Both the position numbers and the translations under genes were made by a program. This document shows positions 34,074-44,925 of a DNA stretch of 64,000 nucleotides, in pieces; the first letter of the stretch is position 1; every line of letters starts with the position of its first letter. Source of the stretch: Jaapia argillacea MUCL 33604 (lineage: Eukaryota > Basidiomycota > Agaricomycetes > Jaapiales > Jaapiaceae); NCBI GenBank assembly GCA_000697665.1, contig KL197712.1:939412-1003411 (forward strand), given 5' to 3'. Under the pieces are notes generated by a model. That model was not told where the DNA came from, did no database searches, and saw only the letters and a list, made by a program, of their open reading frames with translations.

Positions 34074-35597
34074 GAGGAAAGTAGTTCAGAGACAGAGGGC
34101 AGGGGGTAGGGAATTAGGCTCACAGGGTTGTGCCGAGTCTCCTCCTATCCTTTTGAGAGACCTTGAGTATTCCGCAAGCTGACTCAAATTAGTGCCAGAA
34201 CACCGCCCGAGACGCATCTTTCACAGCATGTAGCCTGACAGCGATGCCTGAAACAGGAAAGCTGTCACCAAAAATGGGTTTTGCATCCGTCCATCATGCC
34301 ACTGGGCGTCTGGACAACCCAATCTCCTCCGATTCCATTCCGATCCTGCAGTGGTCTATCTGGAACCAGAAGGGGGGCATAATTGAAGAAAGGCGAGATA
34401 CTTAGTCGATGGCGCATCCACTTTGTTTTTCTTCTCCAACGTCATCATAGGGGTCTAGCTCCTGCTTATTGTTTTCTTGGGCCACGAAGTTACAGGAACG
34501 CCTAGCTTTATCCCTGGCTTCACTCATCCCATGAACCCCCAAGGACAGACAATAATACGCGAGGCTACAAGCACAACCCTCTTGTAGCGTCTTCGGAGAC
34601 CAGGCACCGCCTCGTTTGTACCAACACCTACCACGGCTGTTCGGTTAGGTACAAGGTACGAAGATTCTCCAGTGACTCTGCTGTCTGCACTGTATCCCCA
34701 TCTCATGGCGATGCAACCTGCACTGTGGATCGCCACCGTTCGACTCAATCCGGCAGGTATCACCTCCATTTTATCGTAAGGTGGGTCTTAGGTGGAGGTC
34801 TCCAGTACTCCCGATCCCTCTCGACATCGGCAGAACATGCGTGGGTATAGGTGTTTGCAACGTGCTATGCATTCTAATCCTGCTCTGCTCTAGAAAAATC
34901 GTGGGTTCTGGCCTCAGCTGTCACGTCTGAATCGGGTCTTGACTTTCACGCTCACATCAGCCTTTCACTCAGCGTCATGCCTCACACTGGCGTATCCTTG
35001 GGCTCTCCAATGCAATCGCTTCTATTGGCCTGACTTTCTTTGGCTTCCCCCGATTCGTATGAAGCACAATCGCATCAAGTCTTGTTCTCACTGCTACTCT
35101 CTGCCAATCGCCTGAAACAGCCCTCGCATTTGTTCCTCTGACTCGTGCCTTCTGGGATCTTGGTGTTTGTTGTCAGTACCACCCCCGAGCATATGGCGCG
35201 TTGGCGACAGACCAGGAGCCCTGGATGAAGAGGAATTTTCCTCGATGGAGATGAAAAGATTCGTTCGGAGTTCTTTCCGCTCCAGGTTGTTGGGGTTGCA
35301 ATATCCCTCGTCCATCCTTTATCTCGTATATAGGATAAATGTCTCTACATGTTCTGATATCTGTGTCTTGCTGCTTAACCATCTTCAAATCTAATCTGAT
35401 CCCCCACAATGATTTCTCCCTCCAACGTCGGTTGAAAAACCTGCCAGTGCACCAGCAGTGTGGTTCACAACTTGGCGTTTTACTTGTGATAATCTACGCC
35501 TCCCGAGATTGCGGGGAATTTGCAATGAAAAGTGAAGGGATGTGGGGAGGCAAGATCGGGACAAACCGGAAGAGCTTCTTTCTTGCGCGCACACGAC
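34074..35597. other. 1.5 kb divergent intergenic region, no gene
   Basis: It lies between the starts of the F-box gene and the Leu5-like carrier, so it holds both promoters. Frames on both strands are short and unsupported. No tRNA-like or repeat structure was seen. Confidence 0.5.
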
Positions 35598-36767
35598 ATG
35601 CGGTCGATGCCCTCCAACGAGGATGTAGTCCATCGCTCTCATCTGGAATATCTGATCCGATCCACAATTGCTGGAGGTTTCGCTGGCGGCGTTGTACGGC
35701 CCATCTCCATATTGATCCTCGTGGTTTGCTTCTGCCGCTGATGCTCAGCACGACAGGCCAAAACGGCAGTTGCACCGCTCGAGCGAGTTAAAATATTATT
35801 TCAAACACATCATCATGACTATGCTCAATTTACCGGTGAGAGGAGCAGGTTTTATTCTCAACGAATTGCTCTAATTTCCAGCAGGGCAGGCTCCTGGAGA
35901 GGCGTAATTCAAGCTTTGGTGCAAATATTTCGAACGCAGGGATTTCTGGGACTGTATAGGGGTCACTCACTTACCCTTGCTCGTGCGGTACCCCACGCAG
36001 CCATTGGATATACGGCATATGAAGGCTTTCGAAAGGTATGCATATTTCTGTCAAGTTCTCGTCGTCACGTGCCGACAGAACGTCTCTGTAGCTTCTCATG
36101 CCTTCAGATGGCAAACAAACTCCCGCACGAGGGCTTGTAGCAGGTGCACTTGCAGGTAGGCACGGTTTTGATACCCCGATGTCGCGTCTCTGACCGTATT
36201 GTTGTAGGGCTGGTTGTCCTCCCCGTAACATATCCATTCGAAGTTGTCCGGGTTAGGATGGCCGTCGAAACACAACGAACGCACGTCAAGCCAAAATTAA
36301 CCTCTGTCTTCTCGAAAATATACCGCGAACCACCAAGCTCAATACCTTTCGGTGGTCTCCTTCACTTTTATCGAGGATTTGCTGTAACTGCCGTCGGAAC
36401 AATACCTTATCGTGGTGGTATCTTCCTCGTATGGGAAACTCTAAACGCATACAGTCGACAATGGTTTACTCCAGAATTCCACGGTGCCCACCTTTCATCT
36501 ATCCACCTCGTGATTGGCGCATTGGCCGGGACGGGCTCGCAGATTGCCACTTACCCATTGGAAGTAATCCGTCGAGTGCAACAAGCTAGTGGGAGTGTTG
36601 GGTCTGGATCTAGGCTTGGTTCCCGCGAAGTTGTCACCAGCATATGGCGGAGAAGTGGATGGAAAGGATATTATGCTGGTCTTGGTATTGGTCTTGTCAA
36701 GCAGGTGCCAATGCATAGCATTTCGCTGTCGGTTTGGCAGGCGTCGAAACGATTCTTGGGTGTCTGA
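35598..36767 (+). CDS. Mitochondrial carrier, Leu5/SLC25A42 (CoA transporter) type
   Basis: Leu5 brings coenzyme A into the mitochondrial matrix. Predicted exons are 35598-35693, 35757-about 35848, about 35882-36035, 36092-36155 and 36208-36767. The start is MRSMPSNED or the Met at 35607. The three carrier repeats are visible. Repeat 1 reads GGFAGGVAKTAVAPLERVKI, ending FLGLYRGHSLTLARAVPHAA. Repeat 2 reads LVAGALAGLVVLPVTYPFEV then VRVRMAVETQ and LHFYRGFAVTAVGTIPYRG. Repeat 3 reads IGALAGTGSQIATYPLEVIR and GWKGYYAGLGIGLVKQVPM. The PxD/ExxK/R signatures (PLERVK, PFEVVR, PLEVIR) are present. KIYREP after repeat 2's first helix matches yeast Leu5. The second intron would be only about 33 nt, so that junction is uncertain. 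Confidence 0.85.
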
Positions 36768-37500
36768 CATCAAATGTAGAATTAAGTATACGTTCTCTTT
36801 GTGGTACTTGGGTCATGATACCTTGATTCGGTTGTACCTATGAGATGGTCAATGGCAGTCCCCACTCTACTAAATACCCACCATCACCGTTGAAGAACAC
36901 GATCCGAGCTATAGGGCGAAAGCTCGGGGCAAGTGTTACTACTGCATAAGCACAGGCACGAAGCCAAGCCAAGGAAGTCACAGAAATCGTCGCACATGGT
37001 GCCATTCATAACTACTTCGACGTACACGACGCCTGTCTATGAGATGGAGCAATTCCACCATCCGGTCTACTAAAACTACACTACTAAAGTAGTAGGTCGT
37101 GAAAAAAAATAAAGGTCGTCAAAGAGCAAAAGCAAGAGGCAAGGGAGTGTAAATACAATAATGTTACATGCCTATGTCGAGGTTTTGGTTTCCAGACGAG
37201 TAAGGTCGAGGAAGATGTTCCATGTCGAGAGTGTCCGCGATATACAGGACAGAAGGGTGACGGAAGCCAAGGGTGAGATACAAACAACGAAGAGGGTGGT
37301 TGTGGGTGTGGGGTGGTGATAGGTGAAGGCGAAGATGAAAGAGAAGCAAGCAAGCAAGATGAGGTTAAATGGGCAAAAAAAATGGAGGGAATGGACCAAG
37401 AGGTCAGGGATACCCGGGCAACGCAGGACACATAGCAGATGGACCGCGCTCCACAGGGGAAAGAAATAAGAGCAAAAGATGGCCACCTCTACCTCACGTC
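36768..37500. other. Convergent intergenic region, no gene
   Basis: Two gene tails face each other here. The segment 37080-37380 is purine-rich on the plus strand (GAAGCAAGCAAGCAAG, AAAAAAAATGGAGGGAATGG). It may form the 3' UTR of the minus-strand gene. No coding support was found. Confidence 0.45.
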
Positions 37501-38382
37501 TCAAGACATGATCCTGGCCCCCCAAACCAACCGTTCCCGATGCGCCCTATAAGCGCCCCCAATTGCAACCACACTAGCCCAGACGACCGTCACCAGCACC
37601 GCCAAGAACGCCAGTCGACACAAGACCTTGTATCGCCAGGAGACGGGTGCTGAGGAGGGAGAGAAGAGGATTGTGCGGAAACGGGTTTGGAAGTCTGTGT
37701 TGAGCCATTCGAGGTCGGAGACCAGGGAAAGAGCCTTTCATAGGGTAGGAGAGAACTTGTCAGCCGCGAGTGCGGGGAGGCACATGGGAGAAACAACACA
37801 AAGAGTCATGTGTGTGAGGTGGATTATAAAGTGAACCCACCTTCTGTCGACCAGAGTCATAAACTCTCCGAACATCGCCAACTTGAGTTCGAATAATGGG
37901 TAACCGTTCCACCAATTCACTCAAGACATCCCTCGAGTCCTCGAGTTCACGATAGATATGTGGGACGTGATGATCCAGAGCCTTGTCCGCTCTTCTCGAG
38001 TTCCTCTACAAAGGAGTCGGATGTTCACTGCCACCACTCGCAAAAGTCACAAAGAATGTAGCCTCACCTTTAGGCTAGTCAAGGCCTCTTGTAGGGATCC
38101 ATCGATGGCACGGAAGTTGCTCAGATGCTCGGCGAGCTTTGCCTGGAGGTAGATGAAATAGGGGGCCAACGGTGATTAGTCGGCTGCTGAGGCAGCCTCG
38201 GGGAAAACTAACCTCGAGCTCCTTGATCTGGTACTCATACTCGGAGGCTCGTCTCGACGAACTCTCAAATGCAGAATTGAAGCTTCAACGACAACGCAGT
38301 CGAAATCAGCCAGCCAGCCATTGAAGAAACCAGATCGGACGATCGGCCGAACAACGGAGTACTCATACCTCGTAGTTGACAT
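37501..38382 (-). CDS. Small coiled-coil protein with one C-terminal membrane segment
   Basis: I do not recognise the family. On the minus strand five exons join in frame, from ATG at 38382 (a 14-nt first exon, MSTTS) to the stop at 37501, giving about 183 residues. Splices fall at about 38369/38282, 38213/38143, 38067/38005 and 37840/37740. The protein reads FNSAFESSSRRASEYEYQIK, then AKLAEHLSNFRAIDGSLQEA, RADKALDHHVPHIYRELEDS, and VLSELVERLPIIRTQVGDV. Most of the first 110 residues look helical and coiled-coil. WLNTDFQTRFRTILF precedes a membrane helix (LAFLAVLVTVVWASVVAIGG) and a short basic tail. The layout is that of a tail-anchored protein or SNARE-like factor, but there is no clear SNARE zero-layer. 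Each splice is GT-AG and the frame holds throughout, so a real gene is likely. Confidence 0.65.
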
Positions 38383-39557
38383 GGCGTTTCGCGGGGTATC
38401 GAGAAGGAGGGTATCGCAAAACAGAGTGGAAGAGTGGAAGGGAGGGATGGCGGGATATGTAGGAAGAAAGGGAAGAAGAAAAGGAGTCGTCGGACAGAAA
38501 TCAGGAGGATGGCCACGGACTGGAAGCGAAAAACACAAGACCCAAGCGAATGTATTGAAGAAGATCTTACATAAAATGCTGTACTTTTGATCAGTCGCGT
38601 GGCGAGTTGACTGCTTTTGGCCAAGGTGGCTGACCTTACATGGCCGACCCTGTGTGGGCACGGAAGAGGACGCAGGTCATTCCTCGTACGATTCCGAAGA
38701 ATGATCAATCAGCTGCCCACAGTCCAAGCCAACAGAGGAAACTAAGGGAAATGCTGAAAGGTGACTGGCTTCATTTCGGTGTATACGTTGCTGCTCTCCG
38801 ACCGACCCTCGTCGGTGAGACTGTAGTTAACTTGCCCTAGCGTCAACAGCGAACAAGAACTGGAGGAACGCAGCATCGCACAATCCAAAGCCTTCAATGA
38901 CGCAGTCTAGATATATTTGAAGAAGCCGTCCGTCCTGTCCCTCAGTCCTCGTGGCTGGTTCTAACACCGTGGTAAGTAATCTATCACCGATAGAGAATCT
39001 GGCAAGCTCCTTTAACCACCGCCAGCCGCGTTCCCAAAACACCTGTGTACTTCTCTCTTATGAGGGATCGCAATTGGGGGATGATCGACGTAAGTCTCGC
39101 GACTGTCCTCTGGATAATCAGTACATTGGCGGGCACTGTGATAAAGGGTCGACTCAGCATCCAGAGACGAGGATATGAATCATTCTTACCAATGCCCCCT
39201 TGAAGCTGGAAGCCATGACCTGAAGCCATATCCAGCCCTTAGTACTGTATCTGGCGTCGCAAAGGTCCGCTATGCCGGGAGACAGCTAGATATGCAGGTC
39301 GTGAGGTTCTGCTCGGGATTCAACGAGATTGAATGGTGGGTAACTCCTCATTTGTGTTCAGGAGGTCTTATGTCATACTGAGCTGTATGAGGGAAGAGGG
39401 AAGATGTCATGCGAGATATTCGAGTAGGCAAGTGACCTCACTAGTCCTCAAACTCAGATTGAGACTGGACCAAGACTGGAAAGGAGGGGGGAGAGATTTG
39501 ACACTCCGATCCTTTCCACCATTCCAATCTCGAGGTGTTCCCCCTTCTAGAGCGCCA
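38383..39557. other. Divergent intergenic region, no gene
   Basis: It lies between the start of the coiled-coil membrane protein and the start of the NTF2-like gene. Part could be 5' UTR for the latter, since the frame is open upstream of its ATG from 39333. No motif was seen in that extension. Confidence 0.45.
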
Positions 39558-40072
39558 ATGTCCCCCTCGCGAAAACATCTGCTAGCAGCTGCGCAAGCCC
39601 TTTGTCAGGACTTCGCTCGGCAAGAAGATACAGATACCCTCTTATCTCACTTTTCCACCACTCATCAACCCACTGCCATCGAGCATGGGGACCCTTCCCT
39701 CGCGTCGTTCTTGGGGCGACCTTTCACCGGCACCCAAGGCGTTCGCAAATACTTCGAGCTGCTCCAAGAACTTCTCACATATAAAGATATGAAGTTCTCC
39801 GAGTACGTTGTTGATACAGAAGTCAACAAAGTCTCAGTCAAAGGACGAGCTGAGTTTACTTGGACGAGCACTGGGCAGAGTTGGAAGGAGACCTTCACGT
39901 ATACGTTGGACTTTGATCAGGATTTGAAGGTCACGGATTATCAGGTTTGGGCAGACTCTGGTGCGGCGTATCTGGCGAGTAAAGGCCAGTTGGAAGAGGT
40001 GCAAAGGGTGAGCATGGTTGTTTCCAATCCACGTCATGTCTACAGCCTTGATTACAGGCGAGCAAGGAGTAA
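39558..40072 (+). CDS. NTF2-like (SnoaL-type) fold protein
   Basis: Two exons, 39558-40007 and 40058-40072, give about 154 residues. The start MSPSRKHLLAAAQALCQDF leads a helix. Then come LLSHFSTTHQPTAIEHGDPS, FLGRPFTGTQGVRKYFELLQ, VVDTEVNKVSVKGRAEFTWT, and WKETFTYTLDFDQDLKVTDY with QVWADSGAAYLASK. Helices followed by curved strands, the GRPFTGTQGVRKYF pattern and the late F-D-x-D-x-K-V-x-x-Y-x-x-W motif fit the NTF2-like superfamily. Such fungal proteins are widespread and mostly of unknown role. Splicing at AAGG/GTGAGC gives a short ASKE end; reading through would add about 50 residues without homology. A small-molecule pocket is likely from the fold, and the ligand is unknown. Confidence 0.75.
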
Positions 40073-40626
40073 CGTTACTAAACCATTCTGGTCGGCACGG
40101 TCTCGGTTTTTGATCTTGATCTTATCGTTACCCAAGGCCCACGGCCTGTTGATGAAGTCAAGACTCACTCATTGTTTCCGATTCAGTCTTTTTGTGCATC
40201 CTTGCCAACACTTGTAACATACCACCGTCATTCCAACCCAAAGCTTCCAATAAGTCGATGTTTTCCGACCAAAAAAATTCCATGACGACGACGTCGCGCA
40301 AGCCGTCTTTGCAATGCAAATACTGACCCAGGAGCCGAGATGAGTAGACGTAGGTGAACTAATTTGTAGGGGGACGACAAGTGCAAGCTTTTTAGCTGGG
40401 ACCGTCGCGTTCCCGGGGACCTGGGCCGAGCACAACCGCAGTTTTCAATTTTGGAAGTGAAATCACCAATCTTACTTTGCCCCTGTGGGTGGGCGTTACC
40501 CTGAGCGCCCATGACCAGTGTCTCCTGGCGCCGAAGACACTGACGACACAATTGTACTGCTCATGATCACTGTTTAAAAGGACTCGGAAGGGTCTTTGAC
40601 GCCTCAATTGAGCATCGTGAATCCCC
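40073..40626. other. Intergenic, 5' flank of copy G
   Basis: No gene was seen. GAATCCCCATGGT just before copy G recurs before copy H (42622-42630), so the start context is conserved in the plus-strand pair. Confidence 0.5.
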
Positions 40627-42100
40627 ATGGTCGACGGCCCTTTCTCCACTTTTCCTCACCGTCGAAGACGTTTGCCTGCTACGACAGGAAAAATCAGCGT
40701 CAAGAGGTTTGTTCAGTGGGTGGCCTCCCTCCAAGGCACCGCTGAACAAGTCTTCATTCGCGAAATCAGCTGGGCGAAGGAAGCTGGCTTCCCGTCCCAC
40801 GAATACATCCTCCTCACATTTGGGGGCAAAGACGATTCGAATCCCATCTTTGATACCACCCTTCGCCTCGAGCGCGATGTCAATTCGTGGTTCAAGATAT
40901 TCGGTTCTCGGTTCGGGCTTGGCTCGAATTGCAGAGACACGGTGTCGATCTGGAGCAGTTCACTCGCTGCTCAGCATTCGGGCGATCGAACCATCGCATA
41001 TATCGCGGTGAATCGTACCGACATTGATCTCCGACACATCGCGCTTCTCCTCGAGGTTATTGGAGCGGCGAAGGTTTGGTCGTTCAACTGCTGGTGGTAT
41101 GCAGGGTGTCTATGGAGCAATCTGGCGAGGTGTATTGGGTCCAATTATTGTCGGTTCCGCAGGCCACACAGGGAGGGCCAGGTGGAGAAGTTTGCAGATT
41201 TCCTAGCCGAATCTAGGGGATCGAGGGGAGCGGACGAATGGGACGCTATGAACTTTCTCCCATCTGGCGGCTGTTGAGCGAACATCATGGGATAACTCCA
41301 AGCTAGAGGAGGCCATGAGGTATATTGAACAGATCTTCGAGCTCCAAGTACGAGGAAAGTTCAAATTCGAGTTCAGACAGACAGAAGGCCTCGAGCTTAC
41401 CGACTCTCCCTCAGTTGTTAATGAAGCCATTGCAGAATCCGGCAATCTTGATACCATCCCCTCACCAAGTTCGCCCCCTTTACAGCCACACGAAGTATTT
41501 AATGCGACACCCATGTCGTGGGAGGCGGACGCAAATCGTTCTGTCCACGACGCAACGTCACTCCAAGAATTTGAAGCTTTTGCATGGTACGGACCGATTG
41601 TTAATGGTTACCATCACATCCAACACTTGCGCTTGGGGTTCCTTATCTGCACACCACGCTTTCGGGGCCATGTTTTTGCCACGCACATGCTGGATTCCAA
41701 GACTGTGGTATGTCCTTCTCGAGCGACAGTGAGGGACCTGGTGGCTAACTCGCGTGGTTTCAGTTTGGACCCCGAAGCTCGAATGATGGCACACTAGTCT
41801 TCGGGTGTACGCCTGGAGAACTCTACGTTGACCTACAGCAACACCGGGATTACCAGGCTGGCGTCGGCGATGCAATCAATAGTCGCGACTTCTCAGTCCC
41901 ATTGCCAGGACCATGTTATTTTAACGTTCGAGAGACGAAGAATGAAGGGGTTTACACGTATGTGTATCCTCCGATATTTTGTTGCTCACCCTTGACCTTT
42001 TGTTAGGGTTTCGCCTCCATCATCGCCATCTCTCTTCTGGAGCCTTTCGGATGACGAGCCAGGTACTGTGGTGGGTTTGATCCATTTCATAGCGTCTTGA
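40627..42100 (+). pseudogene. Family copy G: NC/His head plus beta-trefoil-like tail, with one frame break
   Basis: Regions homologous to the usual three exons are 40627-41707, 41764-41957 and 42007-42100. The head is well kept: MVDGPFSTFPHRRRRLP, EISWAKEAGFPSHEYILLTF, ERDVNSWFKIFGSRFGLGS, and KVWSFNCWWYAGCLWSNLA. A five-residue gap (ADEY region) is in frame. Near 41252, in the DEWDAM/TFSHFQ region, about 17 bases are missing relative to copy H, so the frame shifts and ends at 41277. The rest (RYIEQIFELQVRGKFK, AWYGPIVNGYHHIQHL, YFNVRETKNEGVYT, SLFWSLSDDEPGTVVGL) remains recognisable in another frame. Either the gene is recently dead or it makes a 216-residue head-only protein. The remainder shows little other decay. 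Confidence 0.8.
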
Positions 42101-42626
42101 CATACTTAAGAATATGAGTTTCCAAGGTCCGTCTTCAATCCGGTGAGACGGATGATCGGAACCGCTGGAGGTTCGTCAAACTCTCGGGTTGGAGAAACTA
42201 GATCACTTGGCTATCACCATCAGCAGATCTTTGGATCCTTGGAGGAGGGTCGGGGGTATTCGTGGCTTGCGCGTGCTTAGATATTTCATTTCAGCATTTT
42301 GCAAAACGATAAGTAGTCAGGTCGCAGAAAGATACGCAGAGTCTGTGGTTTCTGGATACTTAGTGCACAATCAACAAACTTACCCGAACGGAACTTGATC
42401 GATTACATAACGAGTGGAAATCCAGTTCAGAGGCCGTCCTTAGTCAAAAGCACGCACTTCAGCAACACTCCAGCACGGCCTCGCTCAGCTGCATCCTCGA
42501 TATCTCTCTGGGCGCTTGTTAGCGCCCCCAACAGGCGACAACGCGGCGCGGCTGCGCATACATGAACACAATATGCATAGTGACGCCTGCCATCCTCAAC
42601 TGACCTTTACGGCCACCTGAATCCCC
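42101..42626. other. Intergenic between copies G and H
   Basis: It holds the 3' flank of G and promoter of H. The part 42120-42290 (GAGACGGATGATCGGAACCG, ACTCTCGG(G)TTGG) matches the 3' flank of H at 44170-44290. The G-H pair thus arose by tandem duplication including the 3' flank. Confidence 0.6.
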
Positions 42627-44141
42627 ATGGTTGGCGGCCCTCCGACTTTCTCCACCTTTCCTCAATGCCATCAATGGTTCTGGGATTACGCGGCAGGACG
42701 GATTGGCGTTGCGGAGTTTGTCGAGTGGGTCGCCTCTCTCTCGGACACCGCCGAGCAAGTCTTCGTTCGTGAAATCAGCTGGGCGAAAGAACCTGGCTTC
42801 CCGTCCCACGAATATATCCTCCTCACGTTTGCCGACATCTCCAATCCCACACATGATACCACCCTTCGCCTCGAGCGCGATACCGATTCGTGGCTCAAGA
42901 TATTTGGTTCTTGGCTTGGGTTTGGGTCGAATTGCAGAGATACGGTCTTAATATGGAGCAGTTCCCTCGCTACCCAACATTCGAGTGATCGTAGCATCGC
43001 CCATATCGCAGTCACTCGAACTGACATCGATCTCCGGCACATCGCACTTATTCTCCAGGCAATTGGACAGGCAGCCAACGAGTACAAGGTTTGGTCGTTC
43101 AACTGCTGGTGGTATGCAGGATGTCTTTGGAGAAATCTGGCGAGGTGGATTGGGTCCAACCACTGTCGGTTCCGCAGGCTGCGGGGGGAGGACCAGATGG
43201 AGAACATTGCAGAGTTTCTGGCCAAATCGAAGCAATCGAAGCCTGTGGACGAATGGGACCCCATGACATTCTATCACTTTCAAACATTCTCCCATCTGGC
43301 AGCTGTTGAGCGTGCATCATGGGATATCACGAGGTTGAAAGAGGCGACGGGGTATATTGAACAACTCATCGAGCTCCGGGTATCTGTGAAGTTCAAAAGC
43401 GAGTTCAGCGAAACGGAAGGCCTTCAGAAGACACCCGACTCCTCCCCAGTTGTCGATGAAGCTACTGCAGAATCCGGCAATCTTGATATCATCCCATCGG
43501 CAAGCTCACCCCCTTTACCACCGCACGAAGTGGTTCATATAACATCCTGGGGACACCAGGGTTCTGTGAATGATATTACCCAAGCTCCTGCGTGGAGCGG
43601 GCCAGTTTTTAATGATCGCTATCGCATCCAAAACTTGTCCTCACCACACCCTATCTGCATAACATGGTTGGGGAGCTACCTTGTTGCCTCGCCTAGGTTT
43701 GATGACCAGGCTGAGGCTATAGTATGTCCCCCTCCACCAAGCGACGGTGGGCGCTACAAGGCTAACCCCATTGGTTTCAGCTTTGCCCCCATCCGGATGG
43801 AGAATACCATGGGGGTGGACTAACCATTGGGTGTGAACAGGGGAGAGTCGCTGTTTCCCTAGAGGGACACCGGTATTACCAGATGGTAGTGGGCGATCCA
43901 ATCTGTGTTCGCGACCCCTCAGGAGTAGGGCCACTTGCCGAAGAATTTTATTTTGACGTTCGAGAGACCAAGGAAAGAGGGGTCTATACGTATGTGTCTC
44001 CTCCAATATTTGTCGTTCCTACTCAGCCTTTTTGTCAGCATCTCGCCACGATCGTCACCATCTCTTTTTTGGGGCCTTTCGGGTGACCAGCCGGACACTG
44101 TGGTGGGCCTTGATACATTTCTTAACGTCTTGAGATACTGA
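42627..44141 (+). CDS. Family copy H: NC/His head plus beta-trefoil-like tail, intact
   Basis: Exons 42627-43721, 43781-43989 and 44039-44141 give 468 residues. Both introns are GT-AG, in phases 0 and 2. Head: MVGGPPTFSTFPQCHQWF, FVREISWAKEPGFPSHEYIL with H61, ERDTDSWLKIFGSWLGFGSN, AHIAVTRTDIDLRHIALIL, YKVWSFNCWWYAGCLWRNLA with C160, then EWDPMTFYHFQTFSHLAAVE and FSETEGLQKTPDS. Tail: AWSGPVFNDRYRIQNLSSPH, LCPHPDGEYHGGGLTIGCEQ, YFDVRETKERGVYTISP, and SLFWGLSGDQPDTVVGLDTF. It lies tail-to-tail with the GH18 gene downstream. The array copies at 9.7-25 kb are inverted relative to it. Of all copies it gives the cleanest gene model. Function is unknown. Confidence 0.88.
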
Positions 44142-44925
44142 AAAACATGACTGCTGAAGGTCCGACTTCGACGCGATGAGGCGGATGATAGGAACCGGTG
44201 GAGACTCTTTAGACTCTCGGATTGGTCAGACTAGATCGAGACACTTCGCTACCACGGCAGCGTCTCTTTGGGACCTTGGAAGGGGAGGAGGGGGTTGGAT
44301 ATTCGTGACTTGCACATGCTTAGTACCTTATTCATTGGAGTACCTGTGGTTTCTGGATATGACATAACTGAACGAACTTGCCCGAACGAAAAGATGCGGG
44401 CCCACGCCAGATGTCTCCCATTGAGGAGATACCTGGCTGATTGTATTTGTTGTGGAGCGCGTTCGGTTCTCACTGGCAACGAGATGTCTGCTCGTTCACC
44501 ATTCGATCTGGCAATGCATCCTGAGGGATCCATCGCAGGTGTTACAACTTACAAGGAAATTCTGGAACCACTACCACGCTACAGCTGGTGGTATCATGGA
44601 ATGCACCTCGGGATTGATAAATATTGCTGCGCTCCTTGCACACTGACACCGTCCAACTCCTCGCTATCCCTTGCTTCCGAAGAAAATCATCATTCTCTGC
44701 GTTTTGGTACTATCAAGATGAACAATAAGAATACGAAAGCGTTCCCAAGATACTCCCATGTTGTCGAACTGCGACGATAAAGCGAAAGGTTGGGCAAAGA
44801 AAGGCGGCGGATTGGTAGATAAGAATAAATGTAAAGAGCATCTGAAGCAGATGAAGATCGGGAAGCAAGCTATCTACAAGAACGAAAGTCGAAGGTGACA
44901 TATCTTGGATGTAAAAGCAGGATAT
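44142..44925. other. Convergent intergenic region, no gene
   Basis: The first 150 bases are family 3' flank. A 170-codon frame (44268-44780) lacks family motifs and splice partners and overlaps that flank, so I do not call it. Confidence 0.5.

Noticed and set aside
44268-44780. 170-codon plus-strand frame after copy H
   Set aside because: It overlaps the 3' flank shared by copies G and H and has no recognisable motif.
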